The notes below the pieces were generated by a model that worked only from the letters and a program-made list of their open reading frames with translations, was not told where the DNA came from and did no database searches. The position numbers and the translations under genes are program-made. A DNA stretch of 64,000 nucleotides, from the NCBI RefSeq assembly GCF_003646465.1, contig NZ_QZEX01000002.1:1-64000 (forward strand), read 5' to 3'. How positions within the stretch are numbered: position 1 is the stretch's first letter; the number at the start of each line of letters is the position of its first letter. This document shows, piece by piece, positions 1-8,416 of the stretch. Source of the stretch: Chachezhania antarctica (GTDB taxonomy: Bacteria; Pseudomonadota; Alphaproteobacteria; Rhodobacterales; Rhodobacteraceae).

Positions 1-64
1 ACAATTCCACAGAATACATCTCCCGACCCTCAGCTTCCGCCTCGGGTGTCAGAATGGCGGAATT

Positions 65-927
65 TTACTCCGCGACGGTCAGGTAATCCCACCGTTTCCG
101 TGGCCCAGTTTGCCTCCGAGATTCACACATGAAGCGTCCCTGTTCGATGACGAAATGCGTCCGCCGGTCGCCCAGGACGTCGTGCAGAAGGCAGGCGAGC
201 GGACCGGCGGCCATGCCCGTGGCGCGCTTTCCTCCGGGATGCCATAGCGAGGTGCGAACATGCGCGTGGTGGCATGGGCGAAGCCTCGATCGCCCGTGGC
301 GGCAAATACATAGAAGCCGATGAAGTCCAGCGCATCGCTGATCCGCGCCACCGCCCCCTGGTCCACACCGAGTCCGGCGAGGTCTGCCTCGCTTGCCACA
401 CCGATCAGAAGGAACCGGTTGCCGGTGTCGACGACCTGGGGCGCGACGCGCAGATCCGCACGGTCCGCACTCAGCCCGATCGCCGCCAGAACGTCGGCCT
501 GTGCCACACCCGTTCCGGCCCAGTCCGCCTGCGTCAGATAGCGGGGCGCCTGTTGCTCCATGAATACCGCACCGTCCCGGACATGAATGCGTCGGGGGCC
601 GTCGACCGTCTGTTTCGACGTGGGCCCGTCCGAAATGCGCCCTTCGGCGCGCATCAACGCGAATGCCGCGATGGTGGCATGCCCGCAATGCGCGATGCGC
701 CGGGTCGGCGTGAAGAAGTCGAGCCGGGCCCCTTCGGTCGGCGACCGGGACACAAAGGCCGTCTCCGACAGCCCCGTTTGCGCGGCGATCGACTGCATGG
801 CGGCTTCGTTCAACGCGTCGGCGTCGAGGACCACACCGGCCGGATTGCCGCCGGAGCCGTTCAAGGTGAACGCATTGACGACGTGTACGGCAACGGCAAG
901 TCTGGCTTGCTCGTCATGTTTTGACAT
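65..927 (-). pseudogene. PhzF-family isomerase/epimerase gene, frameshifted
   Basis: The first ~235 residues read as a PhzF-family protein (phenazine biosynthesis PhzF / diaminopimelate-epimerase-like fold). The N-terminal half carries NAFTLNGSGGNPAGVV, the general-acid Glu region GLSETAFV and FFTPTRRIAHCGHATIAA. The reading frame then breaks: the open frame continues as nonsense to a stop at 79, whereas the expected continuation (ATGMAAGPLACLLHDVLG, then FVIEQGRF) sits in another frame that stops at 65. The two frames join at an extra GC dinucleotide in GGCGCGC (221-227). The last ~20 codons also look unlike PhzF, so a further indel is possible. I chose ATG 927, which has GGAGAG five bases upstream, over ATG 939. 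It lies 18 bp downstream of a small membrane protein gene. It is either a real pseudogene or a sequencing error; the substrate is unknown. Confidence 0.8.
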
Positions 928-945
928 CGGTCTCTCCATTCCTGT

Positions 946-1161
946 CTATCTGCCTGACCGGGCGACATTGCCGTGCCACTCCTCGATGCCCGCTGCCTGA
1001 GCGGAGGGCTGCGTCGCGAGGCCGAAATCGTTCGAGAGAGCCGAAAGCGCCATAGCCGTGGCGGCAAAGACCGCGAGGATCAACGCGACCCTGAAAGTGT
1101 CCGATTCTCGGATACGCTCGAGGTCCGGTTTCGTCGGGACAGTGTGATCGACAGTGTGCAT
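946..1161 (-). CDS. Small single-span membrane protein, unknown function
   Basis: A 71-residue protein with a charged N-terminus (about 24 residues) followed by one hydrophobic segment (VALILAVFAATAMALSAL, about residues 25-42) and a short polar tail containing one Trp. GGAG lies eight bases upstream of the ATG. It precedes the frameshifted phzF-like gene on the same strand with an 18-bp gap, so the two were probably cotranscribed and divergent from the broken LysR gene. I do not recognise a family. The ribosome-binding site and the membrane span support a real gene, but its small size leaves doubt. Confidence 0.5.
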   Translation of the reverse strand: MHTVDHTVPTKPDLERIRESDTFRVALILAVFAATAMALSALSNDFGLATQPSAQAAGIEEWHGNVARSGR

Positions 1162-1221
1162 GTTGTGGTCTCCGGTTTCAGTCGGCTTGGGCGTTCCATC
1201 TGGACAATCGCGCCGATTGAT

Positions 1222-1234
1222 GTGAAATATTCAC
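1222..1234. promoter_or_regulatory. Candidate LysR-type operator palindrome
   Basis: GTGAA-ATA-TTCAC is a perfect 5-bp inverted repeat with a 3-bp centre. It lies in the 172-bp gap between the divergent small membrane protein/phzF-like genes and the broken LysR gene, where LysR regulators usually bind. The motif is short, so it could arise by chance. Confidence 0.25.
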
Positions 1235-1333
1235 TTGGTCTCACGACGATCATCGATCGCTGGTGTCATACAGGTGGATGAAATGGGCATCTCGACCAAG
1301 ATGCTATCCAACATGAAACAGTGAAAGCATCTC

Positions 1334-2160
1334 ATGGTTGGATCTCCGAGTGATGCCTCGCTGACGAAGCTGGTTCAGTCCATTACATTGCTCACGGCTG
1401 TTTCTCGTCACGGCAGCTTTGCCGGGGCAGCGCAGGATCTCGGGCTGGATCCCAGCGCGGTCAGCCATCGCATCCGCGCCTTGGAAGCGGCGCTCGGGTT
1501 GGCCCTCTTTGACCGAACAACACGCCGCGTGCGCCCCAATCGTGCAGGCGAAATATTGTGTCAGGCCGCAAACCGCTCGTTGGACGAAGTCGAGCGCGCT
1601 GGTCGCCGCGCGTGCGCTGAAGTCGAGAAACTCGATCCGACTTTCGCTTCATTCTTCGCTTGCGATGAAAATGGCTGATCGCTCGACTGCCGGATGCGCA
1701 GCGCGCCGGGATAGACCTGTCGATAGACGTGCGTGAAGGCCTCGCAAGCTTCGACACGGGCGACGTCGATGCCGGGTTCCGGTTCGGCCCGGGTCCCTAT
1801 CCGGGACTGCACGCCATACGTTTGTCGAAATGCCACATCCAGCCGGTGATCGGAACATCCTATCCCGGTGCTGACCGACTTCAGGAAGCCGGCCTGAGAG
1901 ATGGAAGCGTCCCCATCCTCGCGGATAGCGGCGCCGAGAAATTCCGGACCGGAACGACCTGGGAGGATTATTGGGAACTTCTGGGTCTGAACGACGGTCG
2001 CATCAAGCCTTCACAACATTTCGACCGCGCAGACCTCATGCTTCAGGGCGCCATCGGTGGCCTGGGCGTCGCTCTCGGGAGAAGCCTGCTGATCGAGGAC
2101 GACATCCGGCACGGGCTTCTCAGGCCGGTCGGAACGCCGGTTCGAGTGTCGTCGGCCTAA
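1334..2160 (+). pseudogene. LysR-family transcriptional regulator broken by two frameshifts
   Basis: The first frame (1334-1678) gives a winged-helix LysR DNA-binding domain: LLTAVSRHGSFAGAAQDLGL, then VSHRIRALEAALGLALFDRTTRRV. The last frame (open from 1669, stop at 2160) gives the substrate-binding domain beginning KWLIARLPDAQRAGIDLSID. The link expected between them (RLSLHSSLAMK) is in the third frame, about 1637-1669. Two indels are therefore needed: one near 1630-1645, and one extra A in the AAAA run at 1668-1671. With both repaired the protein would be about 275-280 residues, a little short of the usual ~300. It faces the phzF-like gene, the usual position for a regulator of a divergent operon, and that gene is also frameshifted. 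The whole divergon looks decayed, unless the sequence quality is poor here. Confidence 0.85.
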
Positions 2161-2428
2161 TGGTTGGTCACAACATCTGAGATGGCGGAATCGGAAGGCG
2201 TTCGGCTGCTGCGGGATTGGCTGAAGGAACAGATAGGGTTGACCCTTCGATAGACGGGAACGGACCGTGCCATTGCGTTGCCCGAGCGAACCACTCCGGG
2301 AAACATGGGCAGGATTGACGGGAACACCGTGACTGTACCAAGGGTCAACTTTGCACGTGAATGATTTTTCGCCATCCGATGTTTGTCGGAGGTGTCCGAT
2401 GCTTCAGCCGATACTGAGGGTGCTCGAA

Positions 2429-3271
2429 ATGGAACTCGACGCGATCTATGACCTGAACCGCGCCAATTGGGACGAACGGGTGGGGGTCCACCTCGCGCCG
2501 GGGGGCATCGACTTGTCCGGCCTGCGGGATGGCCACGGCCGCCTCGACGCGCTGGAAGAGCGGGAACTGCCCGAACTGGTCGGCCCGCTCGACGGCAAGC
2601 GAGTGCTGCACCTGCAATGCCATTTCGGGGCGGACAGCCTCGCATTGGCGCAGCGTGGCGCGATCGTGACCGGCGTGGATTTTTCGGGCGAGGCGATCCG
2701 GACGGCCACCGCGCTTGCCGCCGAACTGGGGCTGGCGGAGCGCGCATCGTTTATCGAATGCAATGTCTACGACACACTCGACCACCTGCCCGACACCGGC
2801 TGTTACGATCTCGTCTACGTCACCTGGGGTTGCATCGGCTGGCTGCCCGACGTGACGAAATGGGCGGCCATCGTCGCGGCGTGCCTGAAACCGGGCGGCG
2901 TGCTCTATCTGGCCGATGGGCACCCCTCAGCTCTCGTGTTCGACGATTGCGTGACCGGCACCCCGGGCAAGCCTGGCTGGTTCGCTCCCTATTTCGAGCG
3001 CGAGCCGCTTGAGCTGGACGAAACGCAGGATTACTCCAACGCTAGCGCGACACTGAAAAATAGCCGCGTCTACGCATGGATGCACGGATTGGGCGAAATC
3101 GCCTCTGCTCTCATTGAACAAGGACTGGAGATCAGGGCTCTACGCGAACACGAAGCCGTGGCATGGCGCATGTTCTCGGTGCTGGAGAAAGGCGAGGACG
3201 GGCTCTTCCGCTGGCCCGACAAGCCATGGCTGCCGCTGTCCTTTACGATCCTGGCGCGCCGCAGTCGCTAG
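2429..3271 (+). CDS. Class I SAM-dependent methyltransferase
   Basis: A 280-residue cytosolic protein with a class I methyltransferase fold. Motif I is VLHLQCHFGADSLALAQRG, followed by the acidic strand VTGVDFSGEAI, a CNVYD post-II region and LKPGGVLYLADGHP (motif III). The start NxANWDERV is typical of the small-molecule methyltransferase group common in proteobacteria; the substrate cannot be read from sequence. I chose ATG 2429 because GAGGG lies eight bases upstream and conserved-looking sequence begins there; the open frame extends to 2351. It converges with the acetyltransferase gene: the two stops overlap in one CTAG (3268-3271). Confidence 0.85.
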   Translation: MELDAIYDLNRANWDERVGVHLAPGGIDLSGLRDGHGRLDALEERELPELVGPLDGKRVLHLQCHFGADSLALAQRGAIVTGVDFSGEAIRTATALAAELGLAERASFIECNVYDTLDHLPDTGCYDLVYVTWGCIGWLPDVTKWAAIVAACLKPGGVLYLADGHPSALVFDDCVTGTPGKPGWFAPYFEREPLELDETQDYSNASATLKNSRVYAWMHGLGEIASALIEQGLEIRALREHEAVAWRMFSVLEKGEDGLFRWPDKPWLPLSFTILARRSR

Positions 3272-3864
3272 CCGCAACCTCTGTCCACCGACCGCGCAGG
3301 GTTGCCGGCCACGATGCCTCTGGCGGCAACACTTCGTGTCACGACGCTGCCCGCGCCGACGATCGCGCCGTCCCCAATGGTCACGCCGGGCAGGATGACG
3401 GCAGCGCCACCGATCCAGACATCGCATCCGATGTCGACGGGCCGGGCGATCTCCTGACCTTGCGCGCGCAGGTCGGGGTCCTTGTTGTGCTGCGCGCAGT
3501 AGACTTGGACCGCCGGGCCCAGCAGCGACCGCGCACCTATCGTCACGACACCGCTGTCGAGGATCGTGCAGCTTGCGTTGATGTAGACGCCGTCCCCCAG
3601 CGTGATGTTGAAACCATAGGCGCAGTGGAACGGAGCCTCGATGAAAACATCCTTTCCGACGCCTCCAAAGAGGGTAGCCAGCAGAGGGCCCATCGCGCCG
3701 CGCAGATCGGGAGTGAGGCAGTTATGCTCGTGCACCGCATTGCGAGCGGTCATCCGCAACGCTTCCAACTCATCGTCGAGACACGTATACCATTGACCCG
3801 CTAGCATTTTCTGACGTTCGGTCGAATTCAAAGGCCGCGTCCCCTTCTTGGTCGAGTATCCCAT
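3268..3864 (-). CDS. Maltose/galactoside O-acetyltransferase family protein
   Basis: A 198-residue trimeric left-handed beta-helix acetyltransferase of the Maa/LacA/NodL group, which transfers acetyl from acetyl-CoA to sugar hydroxyls. The N-terminal Mac domain is visible (STERQKMLAGQWYTCLDDEL), followed by hexapeptide repeats (ITLGDGVYINASCTILDSG, VDIGCDVWIGGAAVILPGVTIGDGAIVGAGSVVT). The catalytic His sits in CAQHNKDP and the C-terminus has VAGNPAR. I use ATG 3864; a TTG at 3903 extends the frame, and neither has a clear ribosome-binding site. The gene stands alone, convergent with the methyltransferase, so a specific sugar substrate cannot be assigned. Confidence 0.88.
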   Translation of the reverse strand: MGYSTKKGTRPLNSTERQKMLAGQWYTCLDDELEALRMTARNAVHEHNCLTPDLRGAMGPLLATLFGGVGKDVFIEAPFHCAYGFNITLGDGVYINASCTILDSGVVTIGARSLLGPAVQVYCAQHNKDPDLRAQGQEIARPVDIGCDVWIGGAAVILPGVTIGDGAIVGAGSVVTRSVAARGIVAGNPARSVDRGCG

Positions 3865-4135
3865 AGCGTCCGAGGGCCCAGTCCAACCGCTATTGACGGT
3901 CAATGCTGAGACGGACCGACGTCCAGCAGATGTCGAGTTACGCTATCAGCGGCAATCATCTAGTAAATTCAGCAATTTAGCAACTGGAGAAGGTTTGACG
4001 TCAGGCCTACCCCCTCCGCCACTTAACCCATATTGCGCCAAAAACCGTTCGGTTTACACGGTCGCTAATGGTCCAAGGGTTTGACGTTCATCCAAGCCTC
4101 AAACGCCGCTTTTGCGACGCAAATCCAATACATCG

Positions 4136-5392
4136 CTACCCGGACGGATTGAGCGGTGGCAGCCCGCGTGCGCGCCGCGGGTTCCTACGTCGCCGGCGTG
4201 CAGCCCTCAGGGCGCGATCGAGGGCCGCCAGCGCGGTCGGTCGAGTCGATGGGGACCCGGCGCCGCGATACTCCGCCGCGCCAAGCGACAGAAGCGCTTG
4301 GCGGACCTCCGGGTCACGTCGGGGATCCGCCCCGTCGACACGCGCGGCCCAGGTGTCCAGCGCCTGGCGCAGCCCGGCCGGGCCGCCCGCGTTCAGGACC
4401 TGCCGAAGCTGGCGCCAAGCGTAGGCCTCCGACGCAAGGACCCGCGCGCGACGGCGGGCCAACCCGGCCCGCAGTTTCGGCGCCAATCGTCGGCCGAGCC
4501 ATGCCGCAAGCCCCAGAACCAGAACCCCAGTCACGGCGGCAATCGTCAGCCGCCGGTTCCAGCCGGGATCGGCGGCGCGCGCCGGCGGACCCGAGATTGC
4601 GACGTCGATCGCCTCCACCTCGGCCGTCTTCACCGTCCGGTCGTCCAGATCGAACCAGCGCAGCGTTAAACCCGGCAACTGGCCCGACCCGCCGCCTTCG
4701 GCGACGAAGGTCACGGTTTCCGAACGGGTGCCGCTGACCCGGCCGCGTTCGTCGGCTTCGATCAGCACCGGCGCGTCGGGATAGGCCGCGAGGCCGGTGA
4801 CGGGCGCGGGATGCTGCAAGCCGGGCAGGAACATCGGGGCCAGGCCCTTCAGCTCGGCGGTCACGGTGCGGGTGAAGCTGCTGCCGGCATCCATCGCGGC
4901 GGGATCGCCCGCGATCTCCTGCGTCAAAGTCAGGTCCGAGGCCGCGATGAACGGGTCGAGATCCTGCGCGCCGTCCGGCACCACGCCCGAGAACGAGATC
5001 GCATCGGTCGTCAGCACGGTCACGCTATCGGCGCCCGACGCGTCGCGCCATGTCACCGTCACCTCCTGCGGGGGCAGATCGAACCGGCCTGGCACCATGG
5101 GCGACAGGCGGTAATTGCGGGTGATGCCCGACCAGGTCTCGCCCTCGATCCGTTCCGAGATCGGCGTCGTCGACCGTTCGGGCAGGCGCACCTGCAGGTT
5201 CGGCATCTCGAAGCCGGGCCAGACGGGCGGTTTCGGCATGAAGGTGGGCACCAGCACCGTCAGTCGCAGGCTGAGCGGCTGGCCCGGGATCGCTTCGTCT
5301 TCCGGGAAATCGACGGTCAGGCGCGGGCCGTCGTCCTGCGCATGCAGGAGCGTGGGCAACAGCAGGCACAGGATCAGGACAATCCGTTTCAT
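4136..5392 (-). CDS. batD: BatD-like protein of the Bat/MoxR cluster
   Basis: A 418-residue envelope protein with a signal peptide (residues 1-18, ending LLHA), a long beta-rich periplasmic part (PGQPLSLRLTV, ITRNYRLSPMVPGRFDLPP, typical of BatD/DUF7939) and one membrane span near residues 275-300 (LTIAAVTGVLVLGLAAWLG). An Arg/Ala-rich cytosolic tail follows. It is the last gene of moxR-DUF58-DUF4381-batA-batB/C-batD, and its ATG overlaps the upstream stop by four bases (ATGA). The family is linked to aerotolerance in Bacteroides and is otherwise poorly understood. In this operon it probably forms an inner-membrane complex with the two VWA proteins under MoxR control. Confidence 0.85.
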   Translation of the reverse strand: MKRIVLILCLLLPTLLHAQDDGPRLTVDFPEDEAIPGQPLSLRLTVLVPTFMPKPPVWPGFEMPNLQVRLPERSTTPISERIEGETWSGITRNYRLSPMVPGRFDLPPQEVTVTWRDASGADSVTVLTTDAISFSGVVPDGAQDLDPFIAASDLTLTQEIAGDPAAMDAGSSFTRTVTAELKGLAPMFLPGLQHPAPVTGLAAYPDAPVLIEADERGRVSGTRSETVTFVAEGGGSGQLPGLTLRWFDLDDRTVKTAEVEAIDVAISGPPARAADPGWNRRLTIAAVTGVLVLGLAAWLGRRLAPKLRAGLARRRARVLASEAYAWRQLRQVLNAGGPAGLRQALDTWAARVDGADPRRDPEVRQALLSLGAAEYRGAGSPSTRPTALAALDRALRAARRRRRNPRRARGLPPLNPSG

Positions 5393-6912
5393 CCGCCATC
5401 CCCCGTGGTGCGCTGCGAGGCTTCAAGCTGAAACCGGAGCTTCAGGAAATCCGCGGTGCTGGTATCGACGGTGTTCATCCACTGATCGGCGGTCAAAAGC
5501 CCCGTGCCGTCCCCGGCCCCGCCCGGCCGCTGGGTCTCTTCCCCCATGCCGCTTTCATTGTCGTACACTTCCTCGTCGGCGCCGATCCCCATCTCCTCTC
5601 CCGTGTCCTCGGCCGCCTGCACGCCTTCCACGTACGCGACGATCCGCTTCGCGGTTTGAAGGTTCTCGGCCGCGCCGGGATAGTCGGGATCACGTTCCAG
5701 CACGGTCTCGAAACTGCGCACCCCGTCGCGGTAGGTCCGCGACTTGATATGCGCCATGCCCTGAATGAAGGCCGCCTGGGCGGTGTCCACACGGTCGAGC
5801 ACTGTGATCGCCTCGTCATATTGCCCGCTGCGATAGAGCGCGTAGCCCCGCCACAGCGGATCGACGAACAGGTCGGCCGCACGGGCATATTCGCGGCGCT
5901 CGAACGCGCGCTGGCCCTGCTGGTCGGGGGTCAGGAACCAGTCGGCCACCCCATCCGCGCGGGCCGTTCCGGGCGACAGGACCGCGAGGGCCGCGACAAC
6001 GCTCCAGCGAATGGCCCAGCCGCGGCGGAACCAGAACAGCAGAAGCAGCATGGCGGGCCAGGCCAGCAGATGCGCGCGATCTTCCCACGGCTGTTCGGCA
6101 TCGGCCAGCTGCGCGCGCAGGTAGGCGGCGTTCAGCAGGCTGTCGAGCTGGCGAATGTCGGCGCCATCGGGCGTGACCTCGACCACCCGCGCGTCGAGCG
6201 CATCCAGCCCGCGATCGTTGCTGCCCTGCGGCCGCATCGACAGGACGGCCATGGGCAGGTCGCTGGCGTTCATCGCGGCGACATCGGCGGGGTCGATGGA
6301 ATCCGTCACGAACAGCACGGCCCCCGGCGCGGTCTGCCCGGCCAGAAGCGTCTGGGCCAGCGTCAGCGCCTCGGCCGCGCGGTTGCCGGGGACGGGCATC
6401 ACCTCGGGCGAGAGACCTTCGAGATAGGGGCGCACGATGGCGATGTCTTCGGTCATCGGCAAAACGACATGGGCCGTCCCGGCATAGGCCACCAGCGCGG
6501 TCGAAGCCCCTGCCCGCAGCTCCAGCAGATCGCGGATCTTCTGCTTGCCGCGTTCCAGCCGTGACGGAGCGATGTCGGTGGTCTCCATGCTCTCTGTCAC
6601 GGCCAGCACGATGACAGCGGGCGCAGATTGCGCGGCGAAGGGATCGGGCTCGCGCGACCACGTGGGGCCGGAGGCGCCAAGGGCGGAAAGGATCAGGAAC
6701 AGGCCCACGCTGTCCACCGGCCGGAACCGGCGGCGGCTTTGATGGCCGACGGTCAGGGCGCTGCGCAGATGGGGCGCGATGCCTTCGGTATCGGGATGCC
6801 GCCCGCCTTCGCCGCGGCGGATCAACCACCACAGGAGAAGGATCACGGGGATCGCCAGCAGCCACAGGGGCCGCAGGAAATGAAACGCCTCGATGAACAG
6901 CGGCAGGGTCAT
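5389..6912 (-). CDS. BatB/BatC-type fusion: VWA domain plus TPR, degenerate MIDAS
   Basis: A 507-residue membrane protein. Two N-terminal hydrophobic segments (PLWLLAIPVILLLWWLIRR, then VGLFLILSALGA) precede a VWA domain (about residues 95-260). A further hydrophobic stretch (WPAMLLLLFWF to AALAVL) follows, then TPR-like helices (RAFERREYARAADLFVDPLW, RSGQYDEAITVLDRV, RSFETVLERDPDYPGAAENL). BatB and BatC are separate genes in many bacteria; here they are one chain. The metal-site motif, normally DxSxS, reads AVTESM, so the first Asp is lost. The neighbouring BatA keeps it. The ATG overlaps the batA stop (ATGA). I chose ATG 6912 because the longer frame to 7017 has no conserved sequence. Confidence 0.85.
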   Translation of the reverse strand: MTLPLFIEAFHFLRPLWLLAIPVILLLWWLIRRGEGGRHPDTEGIAPHLRSALTVGHQSRRRFRPVDSVGLFLILSALGASGPTWSREPDPFAAQSAPAVIVLAVTESMETTDIAPSRLERGKQKIRDLLELRAGASTALVAYAGTAHVVLPMTEDIAIVRPYLEGLSPEVMPVPGNRAAEALTLAQTLLAGQTAPGAVLFVTDSIDPADVAAMNASDLPMAVLSMRPQGSNDRGLDALDARVVEVTPDGADIRQLDSLLNAAYLRAQLADAEQPWEDRAHLLAWPAMLLLLFWFRRGWAIRWSVVAALAVLSPGTARADGVADWFLTPDQQGQRAFERREYARAADLFVDPLWRGYALYRSGQYDEAITVLDRVDTAQAAFIQGMAHIKSRTYRDGVRSFETVLERDPDYPGAAENLQTAKRIVAYVEGVQAAEDTGEEMGIGADEEVYDNESGMGEETQRPGGAGDGTGLLTADQWMNTVDTSTADFLKLRFQLEASQRTTGDGG

Positions 6913-7913
6913 GCGCGCACCCCCTGCCCGGCGGCACGCCTGCCGCGCCGGGATTGAAGGTACAGACCGCCCGTCGCCGCCGTTCCCAGCAGGGCCGCCA
7001 GTGCCAGCGGGATCCACGACAGTGCGGTATGCGGGCGGAAGGACAGGGTTTCGACCTCGCGCGGGGCAAGCTCGTCGATCCGGTCGTAGACGGCCTGCAG
7101 CGCGGCTTCGTCCTCGGCAAAGAAATACTGGCCGCCGGTGCGGTCGGCGATGGTCTGCAGCGTTGCAAGGTCTACGCGGTCTTCGCCCGTGGCGTCGGGA
7201 TCGCCCACGCCGATGGTGAAGATCTCGACCCCGCGGTCATTGGCGATTTCGGCGGCGTTGACCGGGCTCATCTTGCTGGCGGTGTCCGAACCGTCGGACA
7301 GCAGGATCATCAGCCGCTGGTCGATATCGCTTTCCTCGAACGTGCGGATGCCAAGGCCGATGGCGTCGCCAAGCGCGGTGCGCGGCCCGGCCATGCCCAC
7401 CTGCGTCTGGTCCAGCAGTTCGATGATCGTGTCCAGATCGTCGGTCAGCGGCGCCTGCAGGAAGGCGGACGAGCCGAAGACGATCAGCGACATGCGATCC
7501 CCCTCCCGCCCTGCGACGAAGGATCGGACGACCTCGCGCACGCCCTCCAGCCGTTGCTTGCGGGTGCCATCGGGCGCGGTGAAATCGCGGGCGTCCATGG
7601 AACCCGAAAGGTCGATGCCCAGCACCACGTCGCGCGCGGCGCGTTCCACGGTGACGGGCTGGCCCAGTTGTTCGGGACGTGCCAGCGCCACGACCGTCAG
7701 CACCCAGCAGAGCGTTGCGACGACCATCGCCAGCACCGGCCTGCGGCGGACAACGGCCCCGGCGCGCGGCTCGGCGCCGCTGGCCTCGGCGATGCGGCGG
7801 AAGAACGGGAAGCGCAGCGCGCTTTCGCGTTCCCGGTGCGCCGGGGCGAAGCGCCAGATCAGGAGCGGCAGCGGGAGGAGCACAAGCGCCCAGGGGGCGG
7901 CGAGAGAGATCAT
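6909..7913 (-). CDS. batA: BatA-like VWA domain membrane protein
   Basis: A 334-residue protein with N-terminal hydrophobic helices (APWALVLLPLPLLIW, VLAMVVATLCWVLTVVALA), a VWA domain (about residues 88-275) and a C-terminal span (LSWIPLALAALLGTAATGG). The metal-ion-dependent adhesion site is intact: GIDLSGSMDARDF, the threonine loop GPRTALGDAIGLG and LLSDGSDTASKMSP. It is translationally coupled to DUF4381 upstream and batB/C downstream by ATGA overlaps. In MoxR-VWA systems these proteins are thought to assemble or activate partner complexes with the AAA+ ATPase; the client here is unknown. Confidence 0.9.
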   Translation of the reverse strand: MISLAAPWALVLLPLPLLIWRFAPAHRERESALRFPFFRRIAEASGAEPRAGAVVRRRPVLAMVVATLCWVLTVVALARPEQLGQPVTVERAARDVVLGIDLSGSMDARDFTAPDGTRKQRLEGVREVVRSFVAGREGDRMSLIVFGSSAFLQAPLTDDLDTIIELLDQTQVGMAGPRTALGDAIGLGIRTFEESDIDQRLMILLSDGSDTASKMSPVNAAEIANDRGVEIFTIGVGDPDATGEDRVDLATLQTIADRTGGQYFFAEDEAALQAVYDRIDELAPREVETLSFRPHTALSWIPLALAALLGTAATGGLYLQSRRGRRAAGQGVRA

Positions 7914-8416
7914 GCGGTGACCTCCCCGTCTGGGTTTTCCGCCAGGTCCACCCGGTGGGTTTCTATCCAGCGCGCGGCCGCCTCGCGAAGCTGTTGCGAC
8001 GGCACGGCGGCTTCATCGCGATAGAGCGCGCGCAGTTCCTCTTGAGCCGAGGTCTCAAAAGCCTTGGGCGCGGTATGGTCAAGGAACCCGGTCCAATCTG
8101 GGCCCAACAGTCCCGCCACCTGAGTGCGCGGGTAGACCGCCAGCGCCGTGCGGCGCAGAAGCGTGGCGAGGCCGGCGGTAGTTTGGACCGCTGCCAGTTC
8201 GGCCAGCGCGGCACGGCGATAGGCATTGGCGCGGTGACGGGCGACGGCGCGCCAGACAAGGACGGCGATCAGCAGGACGAGTAACCCGGCAAGCACCGCC
8301 CAGCCCCATGTCTGCGGCATCATAGAAACCGGCGGCGGCGGCACCGGATCGACAAGGCTGTCGATCAGGCTGACAAGGTTCTCCGGCGCCTCGGCTGTGG
8401 TGTCATCCCCGTTCAT
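7910..8416 (-). CDS. DUF4381 domain membrane protein of the Bat operon
   Basis: A 168-residue protein with the DUF4381 layout: a short N-terminal segment ending in Pro-rich PVPPPPVSMMPQTWGW, one membrane span (AVLAGLLVLLIAVLVWRAV, about residues 40-60) and a basic helical cytosolic domain (RANAYRRAALAELAAV to the C-terminus, with LLRRTALAVYPRTQVAGLLG and WIETHRVDLA). It sits between DUF58 and batA with ATGA overlaps on both sides, the usual place of DUF4381 in MoxR/VWA operons. Its biochemical role is unknown. Confidence 0.85.
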   Translation of the reverse strand: MNGDDTTAEAPENLVSLIDSLVDPVPPPPVSMMPQTWGWAVLAGLLVLLIAVLVWRAVARHRANAYRRAALAELAAVQTTAGLATLLRRTALAVYPRTQVAGLLGPDWTGFLDHTAPKAFETSAQEELRALYRDEAAVPSQQLREAAARWIETHRVDLAENPDGEVTA

